Of a stretch of 9,323 bases of DNA, positions 1 through 6,710 are shown piece by piece; the first letter of the stretch is position 1, and every line of letters starts with the position of its first letter. Under the pieces are notes generated by a model that was not told the DNA's origin, searched no databases, and saw nothing but the letters and a program-made list of their open reading frames with translations. This DNA comes from Moraxellaceae bacterium. Lineage in GTDB: Bacteria > Pseudomonadota > Gammaproteobacteria > Pseudomonadales > Ketobacteraceae. Made by a program: the position numbers and the translations under genes. The DNA lies in NCBI GenBank assembly GCA_002402125.1, contig NVVG01000182.1:1-9323 (forward strand). The letters run 5' to 3'.

Positions 1-1
1 T

Positions 2-286
2 GATGGGAAAGGCAAGTTTACTTTTGTAGAAATCAAACGGGCCAACTCTGAATCAGGATATAATTTAGCACTTGATGAAGTAATTGACGGACTTTTTCAT
101 CTCAGAGATTACGAGTGTTGGCGTTATTTTGGAGAATCCTATGTCAGTTTATTTGGTCGTGTTCAAACCCGAAAAAGGCAAATTGATTCGGATAAGTTGA
201 CTGGATTAAAAATGCTCCATCCAATTCAAATTAGAGATTTCGATAGAACAGTCAGAGCAATTCCTCCACCTCAAGAAGAATTCTGA
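2..286 (+). CDS. 3' end of an unrecognised protein (partial)
   Basis: An open frame enters from the left edge and runs 94 codons to TGA at 284-286; the start lies outside the window. The visible C-terminal part is soluble and mixed in charge, with no membrane segment. It opens with DGKGKFTFVEIKRA, where an Asp followed by E-I-K on a predicted strand resembles the D...(D/E)xK half-motif of PD-(D/E)xK nucleases. This is only a resemblance, since the same string can occur by chance. The tail ends in a proline- and glutamate-rich stretch (PPPQEEF). It is followed after 48 bases by a membrane-protein gene on the same strand. I do not recognise the family. That it is coding is supported by unbroken frame and plausible composition. 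Confidence 0.7.
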   Translation, partial: DGKGKFTFVEIKRANSESGYNLALDEVIDGLFHLRDYECWRYFGESYVSLFGRVQTRKRQIDSDKLTGLKMLHPIQIRDFDRTVRAIPPPQEEF

Positions 287-334
287 TCCAAAAATCCTTC
301 ATTTATTCGCATTTTTGTAGAAATCACTTCAACA

Positions 335-1219
335 ATGTGGATTCTACATTTTCTTAAGGAAGTACTCAATTCTTCCTTCGATTACTTTATTCAAAAGGTA
401 AAAGGTCGATTTTTAGCCTTCGCAATCCAATTAATCGTTTCGTATTTGGTTGTCGCGCTTTTCACGTTGCTCATTACGTCCGTTATGGTCGCATTCATGA
501 GTCAAGGTGGTTTTTCCCTTGATTTGTTTTCAATGAATGGGTTATTCGAGTGGATGCGGATGATCGATCCAGTTTGGGTGGTAACGATAGTGATCGCCGT
601 GAATTATCTTGGTAAATCAGACGCCTCGAACGAAAGCATGTCTTTTCCTGATTTTTACAAAGGACGAAGCTCAGCCTTCTGGCTTGATTTGGTGATTGCC
701 GTTGCTGTTCTATCTGTAATACTCACAATCTATTACAAGAACGAACTAATGCTTTCGTTTGAGCCCAATCCTCTCGTTCAGTTATTGAATGAAGGGCTTG
801 GAGGTATCAAGACTCCGTTTCAAAGTTTATTGTCGAGTTGGATTTATTACACAATTATTTCCTTGCCCGTCATTACCCTCGTTATCATTGAAGTGCGCGA
901 TCGAAAACGGAATGGACTTCAGTTGAAACTTGCACTTTGGAAGGTGGTCATTGCGACACTATTATTGAGTTTTATCGTTTCTTGGACCTTCGATAACCTC
1001 TTGTACATTTTTGGTGAATTGGTCATGAACCTCATTTATGCACCATTCGAATTGATTGAAATCCCTGCGGTTCTTAGTGTCATAGTGTCAATATTATTTG
1101 AGACAATCATCTTTATTGTCGTGGCAGCGACTATCCATTTTGGCATTCAATACGGGATGGAGGAAAATCCTAACGCTCCAGTCGCAAGCAATATTAAAAA
1201 CGAACCTTTAAAAAATTAA
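335..1219 (+). CDS. Polytopic inner-membrane protein of unknown function
   Basis: A 294-residue protein with about six hydrophobic stretches long enough to span the membrane (roughly residues 27-52, 79-91, 113-131, 166-186, 200-220 and 243-272). Charged loops lie between them, including an RDRKRNG loop near 188-194. The N-terminus (residues 1-25) is amphipathic with basic residues, and the C-terminal tail is polar and Asn/Pro-rich (EENPNAP). No catalytic or transporter motif is apparent and I do not recognise the family. It starts at ATG with no clear Shine-Dalgarno, as is usual in Bacteroidota. Its TAA is separated by one base from the ATG of the methyltransferase gene, so the two are almost certainly co-transcribed and perhaps translationally coupled. 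What it contributes to a unit otherwise made of two modification enzymes is unclear. Confidence 0.85.
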   Translation: MWILHFLKEVLNSSFDYFIQKVKGRFLAFAIQLIVSYLVVALFTLLITSVMVAFMSQGGFSLDLFSMNGLFEWMRMIDPVWVVTIVIAVNYLGKSDASNESMSFPDFYKGRSSAFWLDLVIAVAVLSVILTIYYKNELMLSFEPNPLVQLLNEGLGGIKTPFQSLLSSWIYYTIISLPVITLVIIEVRDRKRNGLQLKLALWKVVIATLLLSFIVSWTFDNLLYIFGELVMNLIYAPFELIEIPAVLSVIVSILFETIIFIVVAATIHFGIQYGMEENPNAPVASNIKNEPLKN

Positions 1220-1220
1220 T

Positions 1221-1862
1221 ATGGAATTTATCTCACAAGAACTCGACGATTACGTATGTGCACACACCGAAAAAGAACCTGAATTGCTCTACGAACTTAA
1301 CAGAAGAACACATCTAGAAGTCCTTCAACCTCGTATGCTAAGTGGACATTTTCAAGGACGGGCATTGAGCATGATCTCGCACATGATCCAACCAAAATCT
1401 ATCTTGGAAATTGGAACGTACACCGGGTATTCAGCGCTTTGCATGGCAGAAGGTATGGCGGAAGGTGGAAAAATCATCACGCTTGATAAAAACGAAGAAC
1501 TCGAAGATTTAATCAATGAATTCGTTGGTCGAGCTGGCTTGTCAGATGCAATTGACTTCAGAATTGGTGATGCCATGGAGATTATTCCAACACTTGATGA
1601 GCAATTTGATCTAGTCTTCATCGATGCTGATAAAGCAAACTATGGAAATTACTACGATTTAGTAATTGACAAAGTACCGTCTGGAGGATATATCTTATTG
1701 GACAATGTGCTCTGGTCAGGAAAAGTGTTGAAGGAAGCAGAACCAAACGATGTCGATACCAAAGAATTGATTTCATTGAACAAACGATTGCAGGAAGATG
1801 ATCGCGTTCAAAATATCATATTGCCAATTCGTGATGGATTGACGATCTTAAGAAAGAAGTAA
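1221..1862 (+). CDS. Class I SAM-dependent O-methyltransferase (CCoAMT/TrmR-like family)
   Basis: A 213-residue protein of normal length for family-3 O-methyltransferases (COG4122 type). The glycine-rich SAM-binding motif is ILEIGTYTGYSAL (61-73), with an acidic strand end at LDK (88-90). FIDADK (133-138) and LLDNVLWSGKV (159-169) carry the Asp135, Asp161 and Asn162 expected to hold the divalent metal in this family. The N-terminal helix region (1-50) matches the family's usual cap. Members methylate catechol-like hydroxyls; the bacterial TrmR (YrrM) branch methylates 5-hydroxyuridine at tRNA position 34. Here the gene is followed one base later by truC, a tRNA modification gene, which makes a tRNA target attractive but unproven. 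The family call is firm; the substrate is inferred. Small-molecule catechol or hydroxy substrates remain possible. Confidence 0.93.
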   Translation: MEFISQELDDYVCAHTEKEPELLYELNRRTHLEVLQPRMLSGHFQGRALSMISHMIQPKSILEIGTYTGYSALCMAEGMAEGGKIITLDKNEELEDLINEFVGRAGLSDAIDFRIGDAMEIIPTLDEQFDLVFIDADKANYGNYYDLVIDKVPSGGYILLDNVLWSGKVLKEAEPNDVDTKELISLNKRLQEDDRVQNIILPIRDGLTILRKK

Positions 1863-1863
1863 G

Positions 1864-2556
1864 TTGGAACTCCAAATCCTTTTCGAAGACGAATTCCTCA
1901 TTGCAATCCATAAACCAAATGGACTACTTGTTCATAGGACGAAAATCGCAATAGATGCCGAAGAGTTCGCTTTGCAAATCTTGAGAGATCAAATCGGACA
2001 GCGCGTATTTCCAACTCACCGCCTGGATAGAAAAACGTCTGGAGTATTACTTTTCGCAAAGGATGAGGAAACGAACCGTGAAATGCAAATGCAATTCATG
2101 GAGCAGGAAGTATCAAAGACCTACAAATCAATTGTCCGTGGATGGACCGAAGATGAAGGAACAATTGACTACGCACTCACAACTGATAAAGGAAAGGTTC
2201 AAGACGCGATTACGCATTACAAAACAGTGGATCGAACTGAAATTGATCTTCCTAATGGGAAGTTTTCAACCGCGCGTTTCTCTCTCGTAGAATTAACTCC
2301 AGAAACGGGGAGGATGCACCAGCTTCGCAAGCATTTGGCGCATATTTTTCATCCAATTATTGGTGATCGTCCTCACGGTTGCAACAAGCAAAACAAGTTG
2401 TTCTTAGAGCACTTTTCCATGATTGAAATGATGCTACATGCCGAAAACTTAAGGTTTAAGCATCCAAAGACAGGCGAAGCTATATTGGTACAATCTGAGA
2501 TTCAAGGTGAATTTAAACGAATGTTGGGAGAATTAGGTTTTTCAAAAGGTTCATAA
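1864..2556 (+). CDS. truC: tRNA pseudouridine(65) synthase TruC (TTG start)
   Basis: A 230-residue RluA-family pseudouridine synthase that isomerises a uridine in tRNA, position 65 in the known TruC enzymes. The catalytic motif is HRLDRKTSGVLL (52-63) with Asp55 as nucleophile. IHKPNGLLVH (15-24) is the N-terminal family motif, and ELTPETGRMHQLRKHLAH (143-160) followed by HPIIGD (163-168) is the conserved second half. HYKTVD with TARFSLVEL (136-144) matches the TruC subgroup as I remember the E. coli protein. The DQIGQRVFPTHRLDR segment (42-56) is especially TruC-like. The start must be TTG at 1864: an in-frame TAA lies at 1849-1851, no ATG, GTG or other TTG lies between, and the first in-frame ATG is about 70 codons in, beyond the catalytic Asp. 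A purine-rich run (1851-1859) inside the preceding gene could serve as ribosome site. Last gene of the unit. Confidence 0.95.
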   Translation: MELQILFEDEFLIAIHKPNGLLVHRTKIAIDAEEFALQILRDQIGQRVFPTHRLDRKTSGVLLFAKDEETNREMQMQFMEQEVSKTYKSIVRGWTEDEGTIDYALTTDKGKVQDAITHYKTVDRTEIDLPNGKFSTARFSLVELTPETGRMHQLRKHLAHIFHPIIGDRPHGCNKQNKLFLEHFSMIEMMLHAENLRFKHPKTGEAILVQSEIQGEFKRMLGELGFSKGS

Positions 2557-2557
2557 A

Positions 2558-2602
2558 ATACAAAAGGACTTACGCTGATTGGTTCAGGTAAGTCCCTTGT
2601 AT
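2558..2602. terminator. Long hairpin between convergent genes, probable bidirectional terminator
   Basis: The arm ATACAAAAGGACTTAC (2558-2573) is complementary to GTAAGTCCCTTGTAT (2588-2602), apart from one small irregularity at the AA/GG step. The stem continues inward after a bulged G (2574) with CTGA (2575-2578) against TCAG (2584-2587), closing a five-base TTGGT loop. It begins two bases after the truC stop and ends 20 bases before the stop of the convergent T9SS-protein gene, the expected place for a shared terminator. Neither side has a long T-run, so it is not a textbook intrinsic terminator. Confidence 0.75.
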
Positions 2603-2622
2603 ATTCGTGATAAGTGTATTCA

Positions 2623-3585
2623 CTAATTAGATTTTACAACCCTTTTAGTTATTGAGCCTTTGGCTGTCACAAAATGGAAAAGGTATTCCCCAGTATCCAA
2701 TGAAGAAATATCAATTAGTTTAGTGTTGATTTCTTGTTCAATCATTAATCGACCCGTTACATCATAAATTTTTATTTCTGTAATGATTAGATCAGTTGAT
2801 AAGGTCAATTGACCACCTGAAGTGGGATTTGGGTAGACTGCGATGTCATCAAAAAGTTCTATCGTCACTTGTCCAGACGTTGGTTCACAAGAGCCGTTAG
2901 AGCACAATGTAACCGTTGGACTGATTGTTCCAAAATTAAAATCACATGTAATGTTTGTTGATGGCGTAAGGTCACATACATCCAGAGTTCCTCCAATATT
3001 TCCAATATTCTTAAAGCAGTTTTGAATACAGTATCTTCCAGTTCCGTCAGTTGTGCTTTCATGAATCCAGTTGTCCGCATAAATTTCTCCATTGTTCTCT
3101 ATGTGAGCACTAGAAGTAATTAATCCAAATGTTTCAATTAAACCGTTCGTAGCATTCAAAAAAGGTTCTGTAAGAATTAGAGTGTCTGAAATTTCTACTC
3201 GCCCAAAGTTCTCATTCGTAGGGTTGGTTGTAACGAACCAATCTACTTCCATCAAGTTATTATTTTTGAAGTAAACCCCATCTCCCACGAGAAGTGTATC
3301 AGCGTGTACGCTCCCATCAACGGTTAAGCTTCCGTGCAAAGCAAAAGTTGAACTAGCATTCAGGGAACCATTCGTTCCAATAATTAAGTGATTGATTCCT
3401 ACTTCCGTTGTGTTTTGTGTCGTGATTGCGTGATTTATTATCACTGAATCTTCGTTTAAATATGGAACAATTGCTGGATTCCAATTTTGTGGATCATTCC
3501 AGTTTCCATCAGAAACCGATACTTTGATTTGTGACCATCCTACTTGAGAAAGTATCAAGGGTATTAATGCGATAAAAAATTTCAT
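2623..3585 (-). CDS. Secreted surface protein with T9SS type A sorting domain
   Basis: A 320-residue exported protein. Residues 1-18 form a Sec signal peptide (MKFFIALIPLILSQVGWSQ, cleavage likely near WSQ). The segment around 22-75 (GNWNDPQNWNPAIVPYLNEDSVIIN and following) has the W...P..W.....P....D.V.I pattern seen at the start of G8-like beta-solenoid domains in Bacteroidota surface proteins. It is followed by short beta-strand-like repeats with hydrophobic alternation. Six cysteines cluster at 186-233 and may form disulfides. From about 247 comes the C-terminal domain: YPNPTSG (251-257), IKIYDVTGRL (271-280), ISSLDTGEYLF (293-303), ending KGSITKRVVKSN. This is a canonical type A domain that directs passage through the type IX secretion system and surface attachment. 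It lies 11 bases downstream of the lipoprotein gene on the same strand, so the two are probably one unit. The ligand or role is unknown. Confidence 0.92.
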   Translation of the reverse strand: MKFFIALIPLILSQVGWSQIKVSVSDGNWNDPQNWNPAIVPYLNEDSVIINHAITTQNTTEVGINHLIIGTNGSLNASSTFALHGSLTVDGSVHADTLLVGDGVYFKNNNLMEVDWFVTTNPTNENFGRVEISDTLILTEPFLNATNGLIETFGLITSSAHIENNGEIYADNWIHESTTDGTGRYCIQNCFKNIGNIGGTLDVCDLTPSTNITCDFNFGTISPTVTLCSNGSCEPTSGQVTIELFDDIAVYPNPTSGGQLTLSTDLIITEIKIYDVTGRLMIEQEINTKLIDISSLDTGEYLFHFVTAKGSITKRVVKSN

Positions 3586-3596
3586 GTTTTCGTTTT

Positions 3597-3977
3597 TTAT
3601 TGTTTTTGTCCACCAAATGTTTCTTCTTGTACCGTAGAGATTGCAAGAGTCACTACTTCATTTTCAAGTGACGCAGCTAAATCTCCAGATCCATCATCAA
3701 TGCTGCTGACGCCTTCTGCAAGGCCTTCAATATCAACTTCAAAAGCTGTGATCCCCGAATGTCCAACAGGTTCTATTTTTACTCTTTTTTTGGAAACTTT
3801 TGATATTCGTACGATTTGTGCAACAAAAGGAAAACCATTCGCATCTGTTCCTGATCCAATGTAATCTCCAACAATTTGATCTGCTGGATTTCTTTTGTAT
3901 TTATTACACGAAGTTGTACCAATGATCACGAAGGTCATTAATGCAAAAATTGTACTCATCAAAATTGTCTTTTTCAT
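3597..3977 (-). CDS. Small lipocalin-like lipoprotein
   Basis: The frame could be extended upstream to a TTG at 4010, but the ATG at 3977 is preferred because it begins a proper lipoprotein signal peptide (MKKTILMSTIFALMTFVIIG then TTSC) and because a TAnnTTTG promoter box lies at 4008-4015, overlapping the upstream TTG. The resulting 126-residue product would be acylated at Cys24. The mature part has alternating strands beginning IVGDYIGSG (35-43) and ending in EETFGG (118-123). This resembles the VGTYTG...G-x-K pattern of small lipocalin-like or beta-barrel lipoproteins common in Bacteroidota. No acidic surface-export signal follows the cysteine (NKYKRN instead), so it may stay on the periplasmic face. 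It precedes the T9SS protein gene by 11 bases. Function not recognised. Confidence 0.8.
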   Translation of the reverse strand: MKKTILMSTIFALMTFVIIGTTSCNKYKRNPADQIVGDYIGSGTDANGFPFVAQIVRISKVSKKRVKIEPVGHSGITAFEVDIEGLAEGVSSIDDGSGDLAASLENEVVTLAISTVQEETFGGQKQ

Positions 3978-4007
3978 CTTCTTAAATTTTAGAATTATTA
4001 CTTCTGA

Positions 4008-4015
4008 CAAATTTA
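4008..4015 (-). promoter_or_regulatory. Bacteroidota -7 promoter box for the lipoprotein/T9SS unit
   Basis: On the minus strand this reads TAAATTTG, an exact match to the Bacteroidota primary sigma -7 consensus TAnnTTTG. It lies 30 bases upstream of the ATG at 3977. No good TTTG -33 box was found at the usual spacing (only TTAT/TTTC-like matches), which would fit a promoter that depends on an activator. Confidence 0.5.
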
Positions 4016-4062
4016 TTGAGGACGAGCACTGAAATAACTACCTGTATAGATAGTCTTTGATA

Positions 4063-4078
4063 CTACACAATTGTATAG
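4063..4078. promoter_or_regulatory. Near-perfect 16-bp palindrome, possible operator
   Basis: CTACACAATTGTATAG is an inverted repeat with one mismatched pair and no spacer. It sits between the stop of the response regulator gene and the -7 box of the lipoprotein gene, about 48 bases upstream of the box. A half-site copy, TGTATAG, is at both 4043-4049 and 4072-4078, 29 bases apart. A loop-less palindrome makes a poor terminator and a plausible dimer site; NarL-type regulators such as the neighbouring gene product bind dyads. Binding is inference. Confidence 0.35.
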
Positions 4079-4092
4079 GGGATGGAATAAAC

Positions 4093-4737
4093 TTAGATTA
4101 ATCCCATCTCTGCGGACTTTCTAACCAAGCCTGCAACGCTTTTTACATCTAGGAGTAGCATTAGTTTTCGCTTATGGTATACAACGGTATTTGGACTGAT
4201 AAATAACTGCTCAGCTATTTCTTGTTGAGTGAACTCTTGAGAGATCATAATGAGAATTTGCTTTTCTCGCTCAGTAAGGTCTTCTTTTATCTTATGCATT
4301 TGCTCCACTTTTCGATCTGGAACAATGTTGTCTAATATTGATCGTTGTACCCGAGCATTAAAAAAATGTTCACCTCGAGCTACGTGATCAATTGCTTCAA
4401 TCAACTCTTCTTTTGACGCGTTTTTAAACAAGTAGCTATCCGCGCCACTGCGAATCAATTTCGAAATTCGTTTCCCGCTATCATCCATTGTGAGCATGAT
4501 AACACGAACATCCTTAAATTGAGCCCTAATTTTAGTTAAGAGTTCTTCTCCGTCCATAATGGGCATCGAAACATCAGTGATTACGATATTTATTTTCTCT
4601 TTGGAAATTATTTCTAGGGCGTGTTGACCATTTTTAGCAGTTCCTACTAGTTCGTAATTCTCTTCTTTCGAAAGGATTTCGACCAATCCGTCTAAGAACA
4701 TTTGATGATCATCAACAAGTAGTAATCGAGTTTTCAT
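4093..4737 (-). CDS. NarL/FixJ-family response regulator (REC + LuxR HTH)
   Basis: A 214-residue regulator with the standard architecture. The receiver domain (about 3-120) has the acidic pair Asp9/Asp10, phospho-acceptor Asp55 in IVITDVSMPIMDG, Thr83 in VIMLT and Lys105 in YLFKNAS. All five conserved positions are present, so phosphorylation should be functional. The DNA-binding domain (about 150-214) begins LTEREKQIL (154-162), with recognition-helix residues in ISPNTVVYHKRKLM (180-193). It lies four bases after the kinase gene on the same strand, so it is the obvious cognate partner. Its transcription stops or continues toward a lipoprotein and a T9SS protein gene 115 bases downstream, which may be targets. 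The final residues (VRKSAEMGLI) are the usual end of this family. Confidence 0.96.
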   Translation of the reverse strand: MKTRLLLVDDHQMFLDGLVEILSKEENYELVGTAKNGQHALEIISKEKINIVITDVSMPIMDGEELLTKIRAQFKDVRVIMLTMDDSGKRISKLIRSGADSYLFKNASKEELIEAIDHVARGEHFFNARVQRSILDNIVPDRKVEQMHKIKEDLTEREKQILIMISQEFTQQEIAEQLFISPNTVVYHKRKLMLLLDVKSVAGLVRKSAEMGLI

Positions 4738-4741
4738 ATTT

Positions 4742-6517
4742 TTATTTAAAGGGGAAGTTTATCGAGAAAGTACTTCCTTCATTTTGTTTTGATGTGATCT
4801 CCATGTGACCACCAATATTTTTCAATCGCGTACGAACATTATCCAATCCAATTCCTGTAGACGCGATTGAAGTATCAAATCCGATGCCATTATCTTCCAC
4901 TAATAATATAACTTCGTCATCATTTTTCATCAAGCCAATTGTTAGGTTTTTCGCATTTGCGTGCTTGACCACATTATTACTTAACTCCTGAATGATTCTA
5001 AAACATTGGAGTCTTCTTTCTGATTCCAAGTTGTTCAATTCTTCCATTGGCATAAATTCTAAATTCACAATGAGAGAAGATCGATTTCGAAGTTCTTGTG
5101 AGAGTTTCGATAAAAGAGAATAGAAGCTTGTTTCAGAGATATAATTCGAATTAAGGCTGTGTGACATGTTTCGAATGTCTTGACAGGCATCATCAATGTC
5201 TTCTAAAATTGGAGATATCCCTTCGATGTTTTTCGAACTCAAACGCATTTTAATACTTGCCAATGTCCCTCCAAGACCATCATGTAGCTCTCTCGAAAGT
5301 CTATTTCGCTCAACTTCTTGTCCTATTAGTTCTGATTGTTGCTTTGCAAGTTCTTTTTGGTTTTCCACCAGTTCAATCTTCAAGCGTTGTTTATTCCGTC
5401 GAGCCTTAAGAATTACGACTGCAATGGTAATCGTAATACAGACTATCAACAAGAAGAAAATGATCCAAAGGTTTCTGCGATCTATTTGGCTTTTATGAAT
5501 TTCGGCTTTTAATTCCCGTTCTTTTTCCAAAGAATTAATTCGTTGTTCATTTTTCTCATGCTCATATTTTGCGCTCATTTCAGCGATGGCCGTTGCATTT
5601 GCTTGTTGATGGTAGTTCTCGAGTTCAATAACGAATTCTGTATAATAGTAATAAGCTTCTTCATAGTTTCCCAAGCTGTAATTTGCTCTAGCCAATTCAC
5701 GATTGAATCGCTTTATCATGTTGCTGTTTTTGGTCTTTTTAGAGGTGTTTAATCCTTGGGTGTAATATTCGATAGCGGTATTTACTTCGTTAAGAAGTAA
5801 ATGTGTCCGTCCAATTTGTCCACAGAGAACAATACTCGACCATTCATCTTTTAGCGTGTCATTTAAGGTTTTAGCTTTTAATAAGTAGGATAGCGAAGTT
5901 TGATAATCACCTCTGTACGAGTAGGCTGAGCTTATATTAATAAGAGAGTTAAATCTTTTCTGGCTTGAACCACTTTTGGTTAGTTCGAGCGATTTCTTAT
6001 ATGCCTGAATGGATGCATCGTAATTCTCTTTCCTTCTCTCAAGTATTCCGAGTGTGTTATAGTAAGAACGATAATACTCTGATCGTTTACTGACGTCTGC
6101 AAATTTCTTAGCGCGATTAAGGTACTCTTCAGCAACTCCCAAACCTTCAAATTCCATGAAGTAGAATGAAATTTTAAGAAGCGCATCAAATTGAAGACTG
6201 TCATTCTGTACTTTCTCTGATAGACGCAGTCCTGTCAAATAGTTTTTTATAGAATTGTCCATGTCACCAAGGGACATTTGTGTTTCGCCAATTTCAATAA
6301 GATCTGTAATAATTTGTAGAGTGTCTTTGTTTTTTTTACTGATAACAAGTGCGTCTTCTAAAAAGAATAGTGCACTTTGGTAATTCATCTTGTCAGAAGC
6401 AATTGTCGCACTATCAGTGAGTTGTTTGTGATTCGTTTGGGCGTCAGAAAATGGAACATTCACCAGCACAAATAGCACTAGTAAATACTTCAGGTTAGCT
6501 ATTCGAATTGACTTCAT
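4742..6517 (-). CDS. TPR-containing sensor histidine kinase (HisKA_3 type)
   Basis: A 591-residue kinase. Residues 1-27 are a signal peptide or N-terminal anchor. About 30-300 is a series of helical TPR-like repeats, for example YNTLGILERRKENYDASI (153-170), NISSAYSYRGDYQTSLSYL (194-212) and ANYSLGNYEEAYYYY (278-292). Residues 305-347 are coiled-coil-like, 350-370 form one membrane span, and 372-405 a cytoplasmic coiled coil. HisKA_3 dimerisation follows with SRELHDGLGGTL (408-419), His412 being the expected phospho-acceptor. The ATPase domain shows ELSNNVVKHA (511-520, N box), VEDNGIGF (540-547, G1) and STGIGLDNVRTRL (553-565, G2). All catalytic motifs are intact. The TPR part is predicted periplasmic, so it may sense through protein contact. 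No receiver domain is fused; the regulator follows after four bases. Confidence 0.96.
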   Translation of the reverse strand: MKSIRIANLKYLLVLFVLVNVPFSDAQTNHKQLTDSATIASDKMNYQSALFFLEDALVISKKNKDTLQIITDLIEIGETQMSLGDMDNSIKNYLTGLRLSEKVQNDSLQFDALLKISFYFMEFEGLGVAEEYLNRAKKFADVSKRSEYYRSYYNTLGILERRKENYDASIQAYKKSLELTKSGSSQKRFNSLINISSAYSYRGDYQTSLSYLLKAKTLNDTLKDEWSSIVLCGQIGRTHLLLNEVNTAIEYYTQGLNTSKKTKNSNMIKRFNRELARANYSLGNYEEAYYYYTEFVIELENYHQQANATAIAEMSAKYEHEKNEQRINSLEKERELKAEIHKSQIDRRNLWIIFFLLIVCITITIAVVILKARRNKQRLKIELVENQKELAKQQSELIGQEVERNRLSRELHDGLGGTLASIKMRLSSKNIEGISPILEDIDDACQDIRNMSHSLNSNYISETSFYSLLSKLSQELRNRSSLIVNLEFMPMEELNNLESERRLQCFRIIQELSNNVVKHANAKNLTIGLMKNDDEVILLVEDNGIGFDTSIASTGIGLDNVRTRLKNIGGHMEITSKQNEGSTFSINFPFK

Positions 6518-6611
6518 ACACTTTTTAATGATTTTACGTTTTTTAAAATACTGAAATTGATTAAGTATAGTATTGTTTAAGCGAATGTTGAGCGAGTTGA
6601 AATTTGACTAG

Positions 6612-6690
6612 TTGGGCGTTCGAGCGAGCTTTACGTTCCAATCTTTTCCTCGTTCCTCATAAAAGGATTTTCACTGCAATCCCTAACGCT
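6612..6690. repeat. Fold-back non-coding element with GGGCGTT / AACGC ends
   Basis: The outer arms GCGTT (6616-6620) and AACGC (6685-6689) are complementary. The inner arms AATCTTTT (6640-6647) and AAAAGGATT (6661-6669) pair with one extra base, enclosing a 13-base loop. CGTTCC is repeated directly at 6634-6639 and 6651-6656. It is richer in G+C at its ends than the surrounding sequence. The combination GGGCGTT ... AAAAGGATT ... GCAATCCCTAACGC resembles a dispersed intergenic element that I recall from many Bacteroidota genomes. That is memory, not a search, and I know of no assigned function. Confidence 0.6.
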
Positions 6691-6710
6691 AAATCTAGGA
6701 CAGAAAGCAA

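Noticed and set aside
289..317. CAAAAAT ... ATTTTTG inverted repeat as terminator, or CATTTTTG as a -7 box, before the membrane-protein gene
   Set aside because: The seven-base arms are almost all A/T with a 15-base loop and no T-run after them, and the box has one mismatch with no -33 partner. Both are likely by chance in AT-rich DNA.
1352..1621. 89-codon minus-strand open frame inside the methyltransferase gene
   Set aside because: It lies wholly opposite a well-supported conserved gene and its product is a serine-rich shadow translation without motifs.
2613..2624. AGTG-TATT-CACT small hairpin overlapping the T9SS-gene stop
   Set aside because: The four-base stem is too weak to matter beside the much longer neighbouring hairpin.
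3978..4010. Upstream TTG start for the lipoprotein gene
   Set aside because: It would add eleven residues before the lipoprotein signal peptide and overlaps the probable -7 box; the ATG at 3977 gives a normal signal peptide.
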